In this document: in pieces, positions 22,631 through 32,781 of the stretch | Layout: every line of letters starts with the position of its first letter | How positions within the stretch are numbered: position 1 is the stretch's first letter | Source: Pollenia angustigena | Taxonomy: Eukaryota > Arthropoda > Insecta > Diptera > Polleniidae | Assembly (NCBI GenBank): GCA_930367215.1 | Contig: OV884059.1 | Span: 51,306,957 to 51,370,956, forward strand | Direction: 5' to 3' | DNA length: 64,000 nt | The notes under the pieces: generated by a model | Told to the model about the DNA's origin: nothing | Seen by the model: the letters and a program-made list of their open reading frames with translations, nothing else | Databases searched by the model: none | Translations under genes and position numbers: made by a program

Positions 22631-23492
22631 GACAAGCAAACATTAAAGATTTTACGTCGCTCTTGATAACAGTTTTTTTTTCAGAGTCACTTTTGAAACT
22701 GAAAATCTTGTCCAATCGAAATGAAATTTTTTGATGTTAATAAGCTAATAAAGCTTACTAATATTAAAAAATAAAAAAAAAAAAAATCGAAAAAAAATTT
22801 TTTGCTTGTATGGAAAAATTTTTTTTTTTCATTTGAACTTTGACCTCAAAGGAGCAGGGGTAAAAGTTATCCGATTTGGCTGAAATTTTTTCCACATCAG
22901 TTTTAGACCATGTGTCACAATATTCCGCCCGGGAGATGTTGAAAATCCAAAGTTGAAATTTAGCTGCCACCCTAGTAATCATGCTCTTAAATATGGCCAA
23001 AAACTGCATTTTTCCAGTTTTTTACCCCAATTTAGAACAAAAATGCGATGTCGAAAAAAAATTTTTGAAAAAAATTTAAAAAACCTGGTATTAAGAGCAA
23101 CAAAAAATCTTTAATGAGTGCTTATCAAAACTAAAAAAAAATTTTTTTTGAAAATTTTTTAGAGTAAGCCCCTAACAAGCCTCAAATTTTTTTTTCAGAG
23201 CCACTTTTGAAACTGAAAATCTTGTCCGATCGAAATGAAATTTTTTGTTGTTAATAAGCTAATAAAGCTTACTAATATTAAAAAATAAAAAAAAAAAAAA
23301 AATCGAAAAAAAAATTTTTTGCTTGTATGGAAAATTTTTTTTTTTTCATTTGAACTTTGACCTCAAAGGGGCAGGGGTAAAAGTTATCCGATTTGGCTGA
23401 AATTTTTTCCACATCAGTTTTAGACCATGTGTCACAATATTCCGCCCGGGAGATGTTGAAAATCCAAAGTTGAAATTTAGCTGCCACCCTAA
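22631..23492 (-). repeat. Right terminal inverted repeat with tandem modules
   Basis: Inverted copy of 18411-19291 with two modules (outer ending at 23483, inner at 22973). Short reading frames repeated here and in the left arm are the same module read twice and are not genes. Confidence 0.85.
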
Positions 23493-24244
23493 TGATATAC
23501 ATATATTCCTCTAACTCTCACTGGAGCATAAGGCGTTATACGTTTGGTATAGCAAAGAAGTTTTCAGGTGAATACCCCAACTAAAGAACAAATGACATTG
23601 ATATTTATTTAAAAAAAATCTTATACCTAAGGTTTATGAAGCATTGAAACAATGTACATTTGTATTTTTATTGTAAGCTTTTAAAGCATTTGCATAAATT
23701 AATAAAAAAGATTTTTATTTGAACTATTTATTTAAATTAAATTAATATTAGGTTATGTTTTAAATAAACTTTTCTTTTGTTTAAAAATAATTTTTATATA
23801 CATAGTCCAAATGTGAATTATACTAGGTTTCACTTATTATCCATATAATGGCTTATAAAAAAAACTATAGTAGTGGACTATAAGCGAAAAGTACTGTACA
23901 CTTAATGAAAAATAAACACATTTCTTGGAATTAGTAACTTAAGTTTTATTTCGGCCCATAGAACTAGCGAAATATTTTCATTTTCAGGCTTAACAAATAG
24001 AGATTAAAAAGATATCAAGCATCCGAAGGAAGTTTATTATTGAGATGCAGTCGTCAAGAGTTTAAGTAATCTCAGTAACTTAATAAATTGGCTTATTACT
24101 TTATCGACCAATTGAAAATGGCGAATCCACCCCGAAAGCACTATTTACAGTATTTTCTTTTTTCTCTTTTATTCTTCAACAAACATTTAGATTGAATTTA
24201 TTTTTTAGGAAACTAGCACAATTATTGATGTTGGTTTGTAATTA

Positions 24245-24850
24245 TACCCACACCACAATAGTGGAGAGGGTATTATGCATTTGTGCTGAGGTGTGTAACG
24301 CCTTAAAATATTGGTCCTACACCCACCTTAAAGTATACCGATCGACTTAGAATCACTTTCTGAGTCAAACTAACGATGTCCGTCCGGCTGGCTGGCTGTC
24401 CATGTAACCTTGTGCGCAAAGTACAGGTCGCAATTTTGAAGATAATTTGATAAAATTTAGGTCATAGGTTCTTATTGGCACAAGGACCAAGTCTATTGAA
24501 AATGAGCCGAATCGTAGCACGACGAGAGAAGAGAGGGGTAAATTTCATCCTCTCAGAAACCATCAAACCGATTTTAATAAAATTAAAAACATAGATAGAT
24601 CCATATTTGTACGGACACATAAGCTATGTATTATTAAGAAAAAGGGACCACGAGGGGAGATAGGGGCAATTTCTACCTCTCAAACCTATTTTAATAAAGT
24701 AGATTTCCCCTCTACCAAAAAACGTTATCTATACGAAGTTTATTTCCGAAAACGTGTTTAAATTTAAAAAATCAATCTATTATCTAAAAATATACAAGGT
24801 TAAATAACTCATATTTAATGAAGAATCCCCAGGATATTGTTATCCTTCCT
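24245..24850 (+). repeat. Dispersed dipteran repeat, copy 2
   Basis: Starts tatacccacaccacaatagt, followed by aaagtataccgatcgactta, cgatgtccgtccggctggct, a tgtccatgtaaccttgtgcg block and acaggtcgcaattttgaag. Aligns with 8579-9195. Non-coding. Confidence 0.75.
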
Positions 24851-25381
24851 GCAATGGGTATGCCATTCATTTTTATATAAACCTTTAATCAAGAGGATCA
24901 AAATAATATATTTAATCTATATTTTTGTGAATAACAATTTTTTGTTTGTTCTACAATCTAAGAGGCAATGAAATTTTGATTCACAATTCATGGAAAAGTC
25001 CTAATGGACGTAATTAAAAGTCATGAAATATATAATTTAAGCTTTGCTTTAAATTTGTATGTACATTTCCATACAAAACAAATTCGAAAAATTGAAATTT
25101 TTAGAGATCTTAAAACGTCATTCGATTTCGCTTAAATTTGGAACATATATTGGTGTGGTTCATACGTAATGATCCAGCCTTAAAGATTATAAATCGGACT
25201 TCTTCAGACGATTTTGAAGCATCCTAATATTAATGTATATAAATTAAGAAAAATTTATACATTAACAATAATTTTAGTACTAACTTTTTTTTTTTTTTTT
25301 TTGTAATCACTCCTATATAAACAAAAAGGGGCTGCATATTAAAGAGGGCCTAGAGAGGAAGCAGGCCTAAGTCCGCCACTG

Positions 25382-26243
25382 AATAGGTTGGACCTAAAAC
25401 TTATCTCCATCAAATGCAGGCAATACATCAAGTAAACACTAATGACATTCAGGCTCCGCAGCCTTGTAATAACAGAACCTCTTACGCTAACGTCCTAAAA
25501 TCAAATGATGTGCACATGCAAGGTGCTTCGCCAAGTAATTATGAAACTCCAGTTGCTAATTTAATTCGTCTAGAAAAAACCATGAGCACATTACGAACAC
25601 AATGGGTAATATGATGCAGGTATTCCAAGAATGCAATCAGAGCTGTACTTAACAAGCCATAAACTGTTAAAAAATTTGTTTTTGGAACGCAAACGGCATC
25701 CGCCAACATAAAAATGAACTAGACTTCTTTCTTAAAAATAAACAAATTGATGTTACGATGGTTTCTGAAAATCATCTGACCTCAAGAAATACGTTTAAAA
25801 TCAATGGTTACATACTATATGATACCAAGGACCCTCGAGATAGAGCTTGTGGAGGTTTTGCCATTTTCATAAAACCCGAGTCAAACACTTCTTAATGTGT
25901 GGTCATTGTAAGGATTATCTGCAAGCAACAAACATTTGTGTTGAAGAGCTAAATCGAAACATAGCAATTTTAACTTATACTCTTAACCTAGATTTTCAAT
26001 ACAGAAAGCCAATATTGTGAATATTATAAATCACCTTGCCGCTGGAGATTATATCGCTAAACATACCTTCTGGGGGTTACGACTTGTAACACCAAAGGCT
26101 CGTGTTTTGTTTAATACAATTGGCCTACTGACCAGCTAACAATTCCAGATGTTATCGATTTTTGCGTGGTTCAAAACATCCCCACAGAAACGATTCATGT
26201 TGAAGCTTCCTTAGAATTATCTTCCGACCACACACCTACAATT
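25382..26243 (+). pseudogene. Jockey-type LINE: end of ORF1 and endonuclease part of ORF2
   Basis: ORF1 resumes (GPKTYLHQMQAIHQVNTN, then RTSYANVLKSN) and ends near 25616. From about 25672 an apurinic-type endonuclease domain is legible in pieces: FWNANGIRQHKNELDFFL, then IDVTMVSENHLTSR, then DRACGGFAIFIKP. After stops and frameshifts come KHTFWG, PDVIDF and ELSSDHTP. Order and spacing match the endonuclease of Jockey-clade LINEs (the E of SEnH and the SDH box are catalytic in the family). The reverse transcriptase is missing; sequence breaks off where the TIR element at 26244 begins. A matching LINE 3' end lies at 56640-56889 but need not be the same copy. Confidence 0.8.
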
Positions 26244-27307
26244 GAGTCGTTTATTTTGAAAGTGGTTTAAGTCCATTTTTTCTTATATTGAGATATTTAA
26301 GGGTTTGTGTTTGATCAAAAATATTATTAACTGGTATTAATTTATGTTATGGCTTTGTGACCTTAAACATGTTAGAATATATAACGTAATACATTTTGTA
26401 AACTTTACTAAAAAAATAAACTGTGTTTTAGAACCTAAAATGGACTTAAACCACTTTCAAAATTAATAAAATGACTTTTTTGTTTGTGAAAAGGAATAAG
26501 TCCACTTATTTTAAAGAAATTAAGCAATTGAAATTGTAAATATTGTATGTTTGATGAATGTAATAGCGTTAAAATAAATAGGGAAGCTTTCAATTAAGAT
26601 ACAGATTTTTATTTATGTAATTAACAAAATGTTTTTAAAAATAAATATGAATTCATTTATTAAAAAATTAAATTTACATTCATTTATTAAGGATAATATT
26701 AAAGATTTTGCCATATTAATTCTCCTCATATAGATTACGGGTGAGGTTTTTTTTAAATATTCAAGGTGCATAGGTGGTATATACCTTAGTAACTCCATTA
26801 TATCCTTATACTTAGGAGTTGAAATGGGACGTACATTTTTGAATAATGATGTTAATTTTATTTTGTTGGAGTTCCTTGGTCTTCCCCGACAGGGTTATAA
26901 GTCAAGTATTTTTAACTCTTTATCCACTTCCAAAGATTCTTTATAAAATTTTTTATAGGGTTCACTTTTTAAAAATCGCATCCAACATATCCTTAGCCAA
27001 TTTACAGGTTCGCCACTAATGTTTTTAAACCATTGATGAATTGCTTCTTCCAGAGGTTTTGTATAAAAAAATCTTTACGTTTCATTTCAGTTAATAAAAA
27101 TTTGTGGACTTAAACCGGTTTCAAAATAATTTTTTTTTGGATTTCGTTAGCTAACTGATTTTGAAGTGCCCAAAATCATAGCGATTTTAATTATAATAGA
27201 CTTAAATTGTTTATAAATAAAAAGATTATATAGGATTGCGATTGTTTTTAACATTAAATACTTTTTTTTAAAAAATGGACTTAAACCACTTTCAAGATAA
27301 ACGACTC
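26244..27307. mobile_element. 1.06-kb TIR element of unknown family
   Basis: Ends are inverted copies over about 40 bases: gagtcgtttattttgaaagt, then ggtttaagtccatttttt on the left, and its complement on the right (27272-27307) with one or two mismatches. Inner copies of the ggacttaaaccactttca core occur near 26441 and 27091. It encloses a minus-strand coding relic (26600-27075). No clear target duplication. It starts exactly where the LINE endonuclease reading breaks off. Confidence 0.65.
26600..27075 (-). pseudogene. Transposon-associated coding relic with a GRPR motif
   Basis: On the minus strand the frame KPLEEAIHQWFKNISGEP, VNWLRICWMRFLKSEPY and KKFYKESLEVDKELK runs to a TAA, continues in frame as PCRGRPRNSNK (an AT-hook-like GRPR) and then RPISTPKYKDIMELLRYIPP. 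The Trp/Leu-rich block followed by GRPR and a Pro-Pro-His-like end is a pattern I associate with uncharacterised insect transposon proteins, but I cannot name the family. One stop and at least one frameshift make it a relic. It lies entirely within the 26244-27307 TIR element. Confidence 0.45.
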
Positions 27308-27539
27308 ATATACACATTCGCGTATCTATGGCATAGTGTCCCACTTTAATAATCCAATATACATACATACGTATACTTTGTAGTTTCAACTACTAATAAT
27401 ATAGGTACAACCAGTTAAAAATAACGGGAGAGATAAATGTAAATATAAAACATGAATGCAGTTTTAATCATGGAGTATTATAAATTGATTTCTACCAAAA
27501 ATTGGAATTAAAAGTTACATTAAATACTTCAAATCAAGG

Positions 27540-27795
27540 TACATTTTCTGTTCAGGAGTCATAAGAAAAACTTCAACATGATTCCAAACTATCAATCGGA
27601 ACAAATAGTTTAGAATTTTGGAAAATCAAAAAACTAAAAGATCCTATAATTTCAAAAAATGCACTACTAGCTTTAGCAGTTCCCGCAAAATAGGTATCTG
27701 TGGAAAGAGCTTCAGCAGAAATTTAAGCGCAGAAGATTTGGAAAATATTTTATTGCTTAACCTTAACACTTCATTAATTGATAAATTGTAAGGAA
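27540..27795 (+). pseudogene. hAT transposase C-terminal dimerisation relic
   Basis: The frame reads FWKIKKLKDPIISKNALLAL, AVPAK, stop, VSVERAS and, after a small deletion, SAEDLENILLLNLN. This matches the hAT C-terminal (Dimer_Tnp_hAT) layout: W-x-Y/K, P-x-L/I, A-L-x-x-L-A-x-P, S-V-E-R-x-F-S, then L-x-N-L. A stop lies between AVPAK and VSVERAS and a gap removes the Arg-Arg region, so it is dead. It is not inside the 15628-25381 insertion, so it belongs to another hAT copy. Confidence 0.7.
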
Positions 27796-28112
27796 TATCA
27801 ATTTATTTTAGAGCCGCCATCATTGGTTTTTTTATAAACTATATTTTTTAAAAGTACTTAGAATAAAATTTTCTAAAAAAAACGTTTTAAGAAATATTTT
27901 TCAACAAAAATAATTTTTTTAAACAATTTTATTTGTTTTTTTTTACAAAAAAGTTTTTGCTTTTTTTTAGACTAAAAATTTTGTTTTCGAAGAAGTTTTT
28001 TTCTGTTTTTTTATTTCTATTTATTTCAAAAATATAATTTAATTTTGTGTTTTCTGGTAGTTATTTCCGGTCTTTGATTTTTTGTGATATTTTCCATCGT
28101 TCTGATTTCAAA

Positions 28113-28187
28113 ATGTTGAGTTGTGCCTTATTTTTATCCTCTGATGATGAGGATGAGTATACGGTAGCTGAGCTGCGTCCACTTTGT
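28113..28187 (+). other. Possible isolated 5' exon
   Basis: An ATG opens 25 codons with an acidic stretch (SSDDEDEYTVAELRPLC), ending exactly at a consensus donor (ctttgt|gtaagt). I cannot find a matching downstream exon. It may be the first exon of a transposon gene or chance. Confidence 0.2.
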
Positions 28188-28259
28188 GTAAGTCAGGTTT
28201 TTTTTCGAGCAACTACCATTTTTTCAAACTGGTTCCGTGTGGTTATTTTCAATCTTTAA

Positions 28260-29150
28260 TTATTTCCATTCAATAAAAACAGTTTTTATAAAGATTATAA
28301 ACAAAAATACTAAATCTTTTGATGCTTTCATAATTTGTAAATTTTTTTATATTGTCGAATGAAATTAAATGAACAACTGTTTTTTAACTTTTGACATTTG
28401 ATTTCGAGAATCGTAGTTCAAATAATTGCAAAAGAATTGTTAACAGAGTTGTGTTTTAATAGCTCTCGAGAAACGTAGTACCATAGTATAAAAACAAGCA
28501 AATTAGAGCTCGAATACGAGAATCGAAATAAGGCTGATTATAAATTCATGGTGCACTTGTCATTAATAGATAAATTTGTCTTTAATTAAAATATTAATAT
28601 TTAAAAACTTAAATTTATCTCACAGCATCCAGAGTTTGAAATCGGACCTTTTGCTTATCACCAGATTATTATAATTGAAAAATGAAAACATTTAATACCC
28701 ATATATCGCGATTTCCGCGTTTTATGTCAATAATAGCAAAATAAAAAATAAATTATAATTTTTTTAAAACAGATTCAATTTGAAAAGCAGAACATTATTT
28801 CCACATACGTAGAATTTATATGAGCACCCGAAGCGAAAATATGTATTTAGTTAAATATCTCAATAAGTAGGTCGCAACTGGTCGAGTTTTATATACCATT
28901 GGATGCTGCTTCAAAAACTCTTTTTGATGATACCAAATTTATATCTATGTATGTCGTCTTGGCGCAAAATACAAAAAAAGTTCGAAAAACTGAAAAAATA
29001 CCTTTTTAAAAAAGGTCCAGCACACGGATGATCAACGCTAGAACCAAAATATTTTGGGAATCATCATAAAACATATTAAGCTTTATTTTCAGAGGGGTAA
29101 CAATAACACTTTTCTAGCTCCATACAAGTTGGGTCGGTTTAATGTACATA
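28260..29150. other. Spacer, nothing recognised
   Basis: AT-rich, no conserved coding pattern or RNA gene. At 29000-29150 it reads like interspersed repeat sequence without recognisable ends. Confidence 0.4.
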
Positions 29151-29407
29151 CATATCGTCGGTCTCACGTAGAAAGGCCCTAACTCGAATTTTTTCCAAAT
29201 TGAGTTTTTAATTGATTCCAATACATTTCCTACAAATACACCTCGTCACAAAAATTTAATACAATAGCATCAAAAATATCAGTTTAACAAGCAATTGAAG
29301 ACACCATTTTACAGTATGATACATAGAGCTTATATTATGTTTTTGCCTTCTCCTGTAAAGTTGCATTTATGTAAGTTAGGGCCTTTCTACATGAGACCAA
29401 CGATATG
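29151..29407. mobile_element. 257-bp MITE
   Basis: Left end catatcgtcggtctcacgta plus gaaaggccctaact; the right end is its complement with two substitutions, about 33 paired bases. No open frame. No clear target duplication. Confidence 0.75.
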
Positions 29408-30608
29408 TTCTTACATATGCACTTTTAAATCTAAATGAAGCACGTGTTCATATTAATATATCGATTTGAAACTTTACCAGAGTGATTTTTACGCTAATAA
29501 CATTTTAGGTTGGTCCTTTTTCAAAAACTTTGTAGCCATATAAGGACCAGTTTGATGTACAGTGATACACAAACCATTCTACCCCATCAAAGAATGTGTT
29601 TTATAGAAGTCGAATGTTTTTTTTTTAACTAAAAGAAAATTATGGGCTGGCTTAATAGAAGTTCCACTTAAACTTTCTCACCTAAATCATAAATTCTTGG
29701 CTTTGCCTCACCAAACTACAGTTCGTAATGCACTTGCTGAGCCTGGCAAAGATGCAGCGGAACAAGCAAATGAAAGCAAAGGCATTCTGGAGTAGAAACT
29801 TAAATGCCAATCATTTAACTATTTTAATTTGATTTGAATATTCTTTTTCAGTACGTTAAAGCTATGTATAAAATTAAATTATTCCGAAGTATTTTTCCTT
29901 AAAAATATTTTTTTTTGCGTAAGCACCTACATAGGTTATACGATTAAAGAAGTAATTGAAATTTAACCCCCGTTATTAGATAAAAAAAACTACTTTATAG
30001 AAAATTATTTTACTTATTTATATTAGATTTATTTTTCTTTTATATTTGAAGTCGTTTTCAAAACATTTTATAAACCTGTTTTAGTTTTTTGGAATAAGGA
30101 GAATTATTTATTTTTATAATTATTACATTTACCACTTTTATTTTTCGAATGTGTTCAATGGAAACAATCAAATTTCAATTTGTAAAGTTTTTTTGCAATA
30201 GTTATATTCCCTAAATATTTCACATACTTCTTTGCAGTGCATTTTGTTAACTATTGTACTTTAAAAATGTCACCTACGACGAGGATTTTCGGTTAAATAT
30301 GCCTGCCTTGTAGTTTCAAGAGCTTAGATTTTGTGTTTAGCTCCTCACTACTACCAGCGACGACACCAAAAGCCTCCTGCGAATGTAATATGCTACATTT
30401 ATTTCTAATTTTGGCTCCACTTTCGTCAGTGCTGACTTTTAGCTGAGGGGGAAATAAATAATGGTAAAACCACAGCATCATAAAATGTTTGGATTCTGAA
30501 AAATAAAAGATAAAATATGTTACAACTTACACATCACGCTACAAAAAGTATTAACTAAAAAAATTTGTGTGAACGATCAAGCTCTTCGCTGTGTGCGTTC
30601 AAGATTTA
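29408..30608. other. Spacer with one short exon-like frame
   Basis: Mostly AT-rich. At about 29672-29794 (+) a 40-codon stretch reads LSHLNHKFLALPHQTTVRN and ends NESKGILE before TAG. The composition is protein-like but I recognise no family. At 30293-30481 a minus-strand frame after a ccctcag acceptor-like site is likewise unassigned. Confidence 0.25.
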
Positions 30609-30780
30609 AGCTTCGTACAGACGGTGGTCAGATCTTACAAAATTGTAATTTTTCTGACAATGGTGCCATCTTACACTCTGCCAAATTAAAATGAGCTTAC
30701 AATGTTCATACAGTTGCAAGACATTTTTAGGCAATTTTAATAACAACATTGTAAGACCTGACCACCGTCTGTACGAAGCT
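30609..30780. mobile_element. 172-bp MITE with TTA target duplication
   Basis: TIRs agcttcgtacagacggtggt and on through cagatcttacaa pair with the right end with one mismatch over about 32 bases. TTA flanks both sides (30606-30608, 30781-30783). A 3-bp TTA duplication suggests the PIF/Harbinger superfamily. A truncated second copy lies at 54734-54800. Confidence 0.85.
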
Positions 30781-30880
30781 TTAGTGTGATACTTATTAAG
30801 AATCTTTTTTTCTGCTGTTTAAACTAAAAGAAAAAATTTTCGTTTAAAACAACAATTAAAAAAACTATTTGTTTTTGTTT

Positions 30881-30965
30881 TAAATACACATATCGCACTT
30901 GATCAACAAAAGAGTATTAACTTAAAAATTTTATTGTTGATTAAGTGCAATATGTAAGTATGTAT
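30881..30965. repeat. Small hairpin
   Basis: The segment cgcacttgatcaacaa pairs with ttgttgattaagtgcaa around a ~20-base loop; flanking acacatat / atatgtaagt extends the stem imperfectly. Confidence 0.6.
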
Positions 30966-31539
30966 TAACAAAAATTTTTCTTTTAGGTTCAAACGTAGGC
31001 CACTAAGCTCTGGTTTATTAACAATTTGCCTTCATCAATTCGTTCAGTTTCAACCAACTTTTTGGATACATTAGCGCAGGCAACTTTTGTTTTCAAAACT
31101 AACATTGCTTCGTCAGTGAAGTACAACCAACGTTCCTTAAAGTTTTTGGCCAGAAGGCTTTGTATATTCTGGCCAAAGTTTGAAAATCTCTGCAGTATTT
31201 TCTGGAGGTTTTTTTAGCTGCATTATCAACTTTTTTTTATTATTTATTTATGTATGCCTAGCAACAATAGTTAATCCCTTTATACATACAATGCAATGTT
31301 TTGATGAATACATACCAAGGTACAGACACAAGCCTCTGCCGAAAATTATATTTCACCAAAAAAAAAACACAAAAACACTTTAAAACTTTTTTTATAGATG
31401 CTTCTTTTTGAAACAAAACACAACTATGTTCACCGTACGAGATCACTTTCAATACTGAATAAAGTTTATGCTGTTGTCATTGCCTTTGATTTAGTATTAC
31501 ATGTGTACATAAATACAAATCAAAATATTTTGTTCAATA

Positions 31540-31900
31540 ATCACAGTTAATTGAATCAATTAAAAAATTGTTTGAAACTTTAATAGAACACAAAACATCT
31601 TAATGTTTGTGTGTACATGCACACATATGCATACATATACGCTTATAGGTATACACACAAACATTATAATTTTTATTTTCAATTAAACACAGTTGATTGA
31701 ATCAATTAAAAAATTGTTTGAAACTTGAATAGAACACAAAACATCTTAATGTTTGTGTGTACATACACACTTATGCATGCATATATGCCTATATACATAC
31801 AAACATTATAATTTCTATTTTCAATTAAACCAAATTAATTGGAGCAATTAAAACAATTGTTTGAAACAGCATTACTTGATTTAATTGAAAATATTTTGGT
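31540..31900 (+). repeat. ~145-bp tandem repeat, 2.5 copies
   Basis: Units begin near 31542, 31688 and 31829. Shared blocks are cacagtt(a/g)attgaatcaatt, aaaaaattgtttgaaact, acacaaaacatcttaatgtt and acaaacattataattt. Each unit contains its own small palindromes (caattaaaaaattg). Confidence 0.85.
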
Positions 31901-32040
31901 ACAAATTTTTTCTGTGTGCACCATGTTGGTATTTTGTATAATTTGTTTTAAAGGGTGGTAATTGTAAGTAAAACGAAAAGTTTTCAGTGAATTATCTTAA
32001 TATTTGTTATTGTTATAGAAGGATCAATGACAACTATGTG

Positions 32041-32256
32041 TGAAACAAAATAACGCTCGCCACGGCATCAGTGGCATATATCTATCCCATAGTCCATATT
32101 TTCAATGACTCTGAGACATAATTGAGGTTCAGTGTCGTTACTGTGCAGAATTATCTGAACCTTGACGTACACTTTTTCTTTTAAATTATCCAAAAGAAAG
32201 AAGTCCAACAGTGTCTTATTACATGATCGTGGCGCCCAATCAACATCGCCACGACG
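32041..32256 (-). pseudogene. Mariner/IS630-like transposase, 3' part
   Basis: On the minus strand RRGDVDWAPRSCN, LDFFLLDNLKEKVY and VIENMDYGID are legible. They match the C-terminal part of a mariner/IS630-type family in which a catalytic Asp lies in PPRSCDLTPLD-like sequence. Here D is replaced by N (SCN). The gene breaks at 32257, where the Transib-like insertion starts, and resumes at 35882; both pieces keep strand and order. Confidence 0.75.
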
Positions 32257-32781
32257 CACAGTGGGGTGAATGGTATAGAAAGTGGTGATTAATTCATAGA
32301 AGTCGTAATTTTAAAATGTTATTGTTTTTTATTGATAGATATTAATAAATACATAAAACCCAGCATTTAAACAAAAAAAATTGTTGAAAAAAAAATTGTT
32401 TAACCTCTTATGGGCTTTTTTATATTTTGGAAAATATGGCCTTATTTGACTATGTTTGCTGTAACTTTTGAATGAATAATGAACGAATAAATTAGTAAAT
32501 TAAATTGTTAATTAGAGCACACTTTATGTGCTTTTTAAACAAAAAGAATAAATATTTAATATGCATTTAAATTAGCAAAATTTAAACATGAAATCCTTCT
32601 CTTTTTTCTCAAAAATCCATAACTTTACAGATTTAACACAAAAAAGTCACATAAGAAAATATTATTAATTATTATTTATAAATATTCATAAACCGAAAAC
32701 AAACATTTCAGAAAATAAACATTAAAAAAAACTTAAAAGGCTTGTTTATTTACTTCATTTCATTAACTTCAAAAGAATTAT

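Larger units (their letters stand above)
18411..23492. mobile_element. 5.1-kb DNA transposon with ~0.87-kb inverted terminal repeats
   Basis: The left terminus ttagggttgcagctaaat is the complement of the right terminus, with one mismatch. The arms run to 19291 on the left and begin at about 22631 on the right. Each arm holds two tandem copies of a 510-540 base module that starts gcagctaaat, continues ctcccgggcggaatattgtg and then aaatcggataacttttaccc. A further direct-orientation module piece lies at about 22480-22620. The TIRs enclose one spliced transposase gene (19763-22215). No unambiguous target duplication is visible; a TA or TTA/TAA flank fits the ends best. It sits inside the hAT-like insertion and is therefore younger than it. 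Superfamily uncertain. Confidence 0.85.
15628..25381. mobile_element. 9.75-kb insertion with hAT-like ends inside a LINE
   Basis: The left end reads CAGTGGTGGATTTACGCCT and the right end, complemented, CAGTGGCGGACTTAGGCCT, a ~19-base terminal inverted repeat with three mismatches. The flanks are agaaggtt (15620-15627) and aataggtt (25382-25389), 6 of 8 matching, consistent with the 8-bp target duplication of hAT transposons. Just inside the left end is an 18-base perfect palindrome, cctaggcccgggcctagg. I found no hAT transposase between the ends, so it is non-autonomous or decayed. It carries SINE B (17316-17760), a minisatellite and the 5.1-kb long-TIR transposon. The insertion interrupts LINE ORF1 and its removal restores the frame. 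Confidence 0.7.

Noticed and set aside
18403..23500. 8-bp target duplication for the long-TIR element
   Set aside because: The flanks tatgtata and tgatatac do not match; only TA/TTA-type flanks are compatible, so I did not assign a duplication.
28113..28260. Host gene start with acidic N-terminus
   Set aside because: One 25-codon exon with a good donor but no downstream exon found; kept only as a low-confidence note.
31026..31217. Minus-strand phrase resembling a mariner FTDEA motif
   Set aside because: Only about ten residues look right and the following sequence does not continue the family; probably chance.
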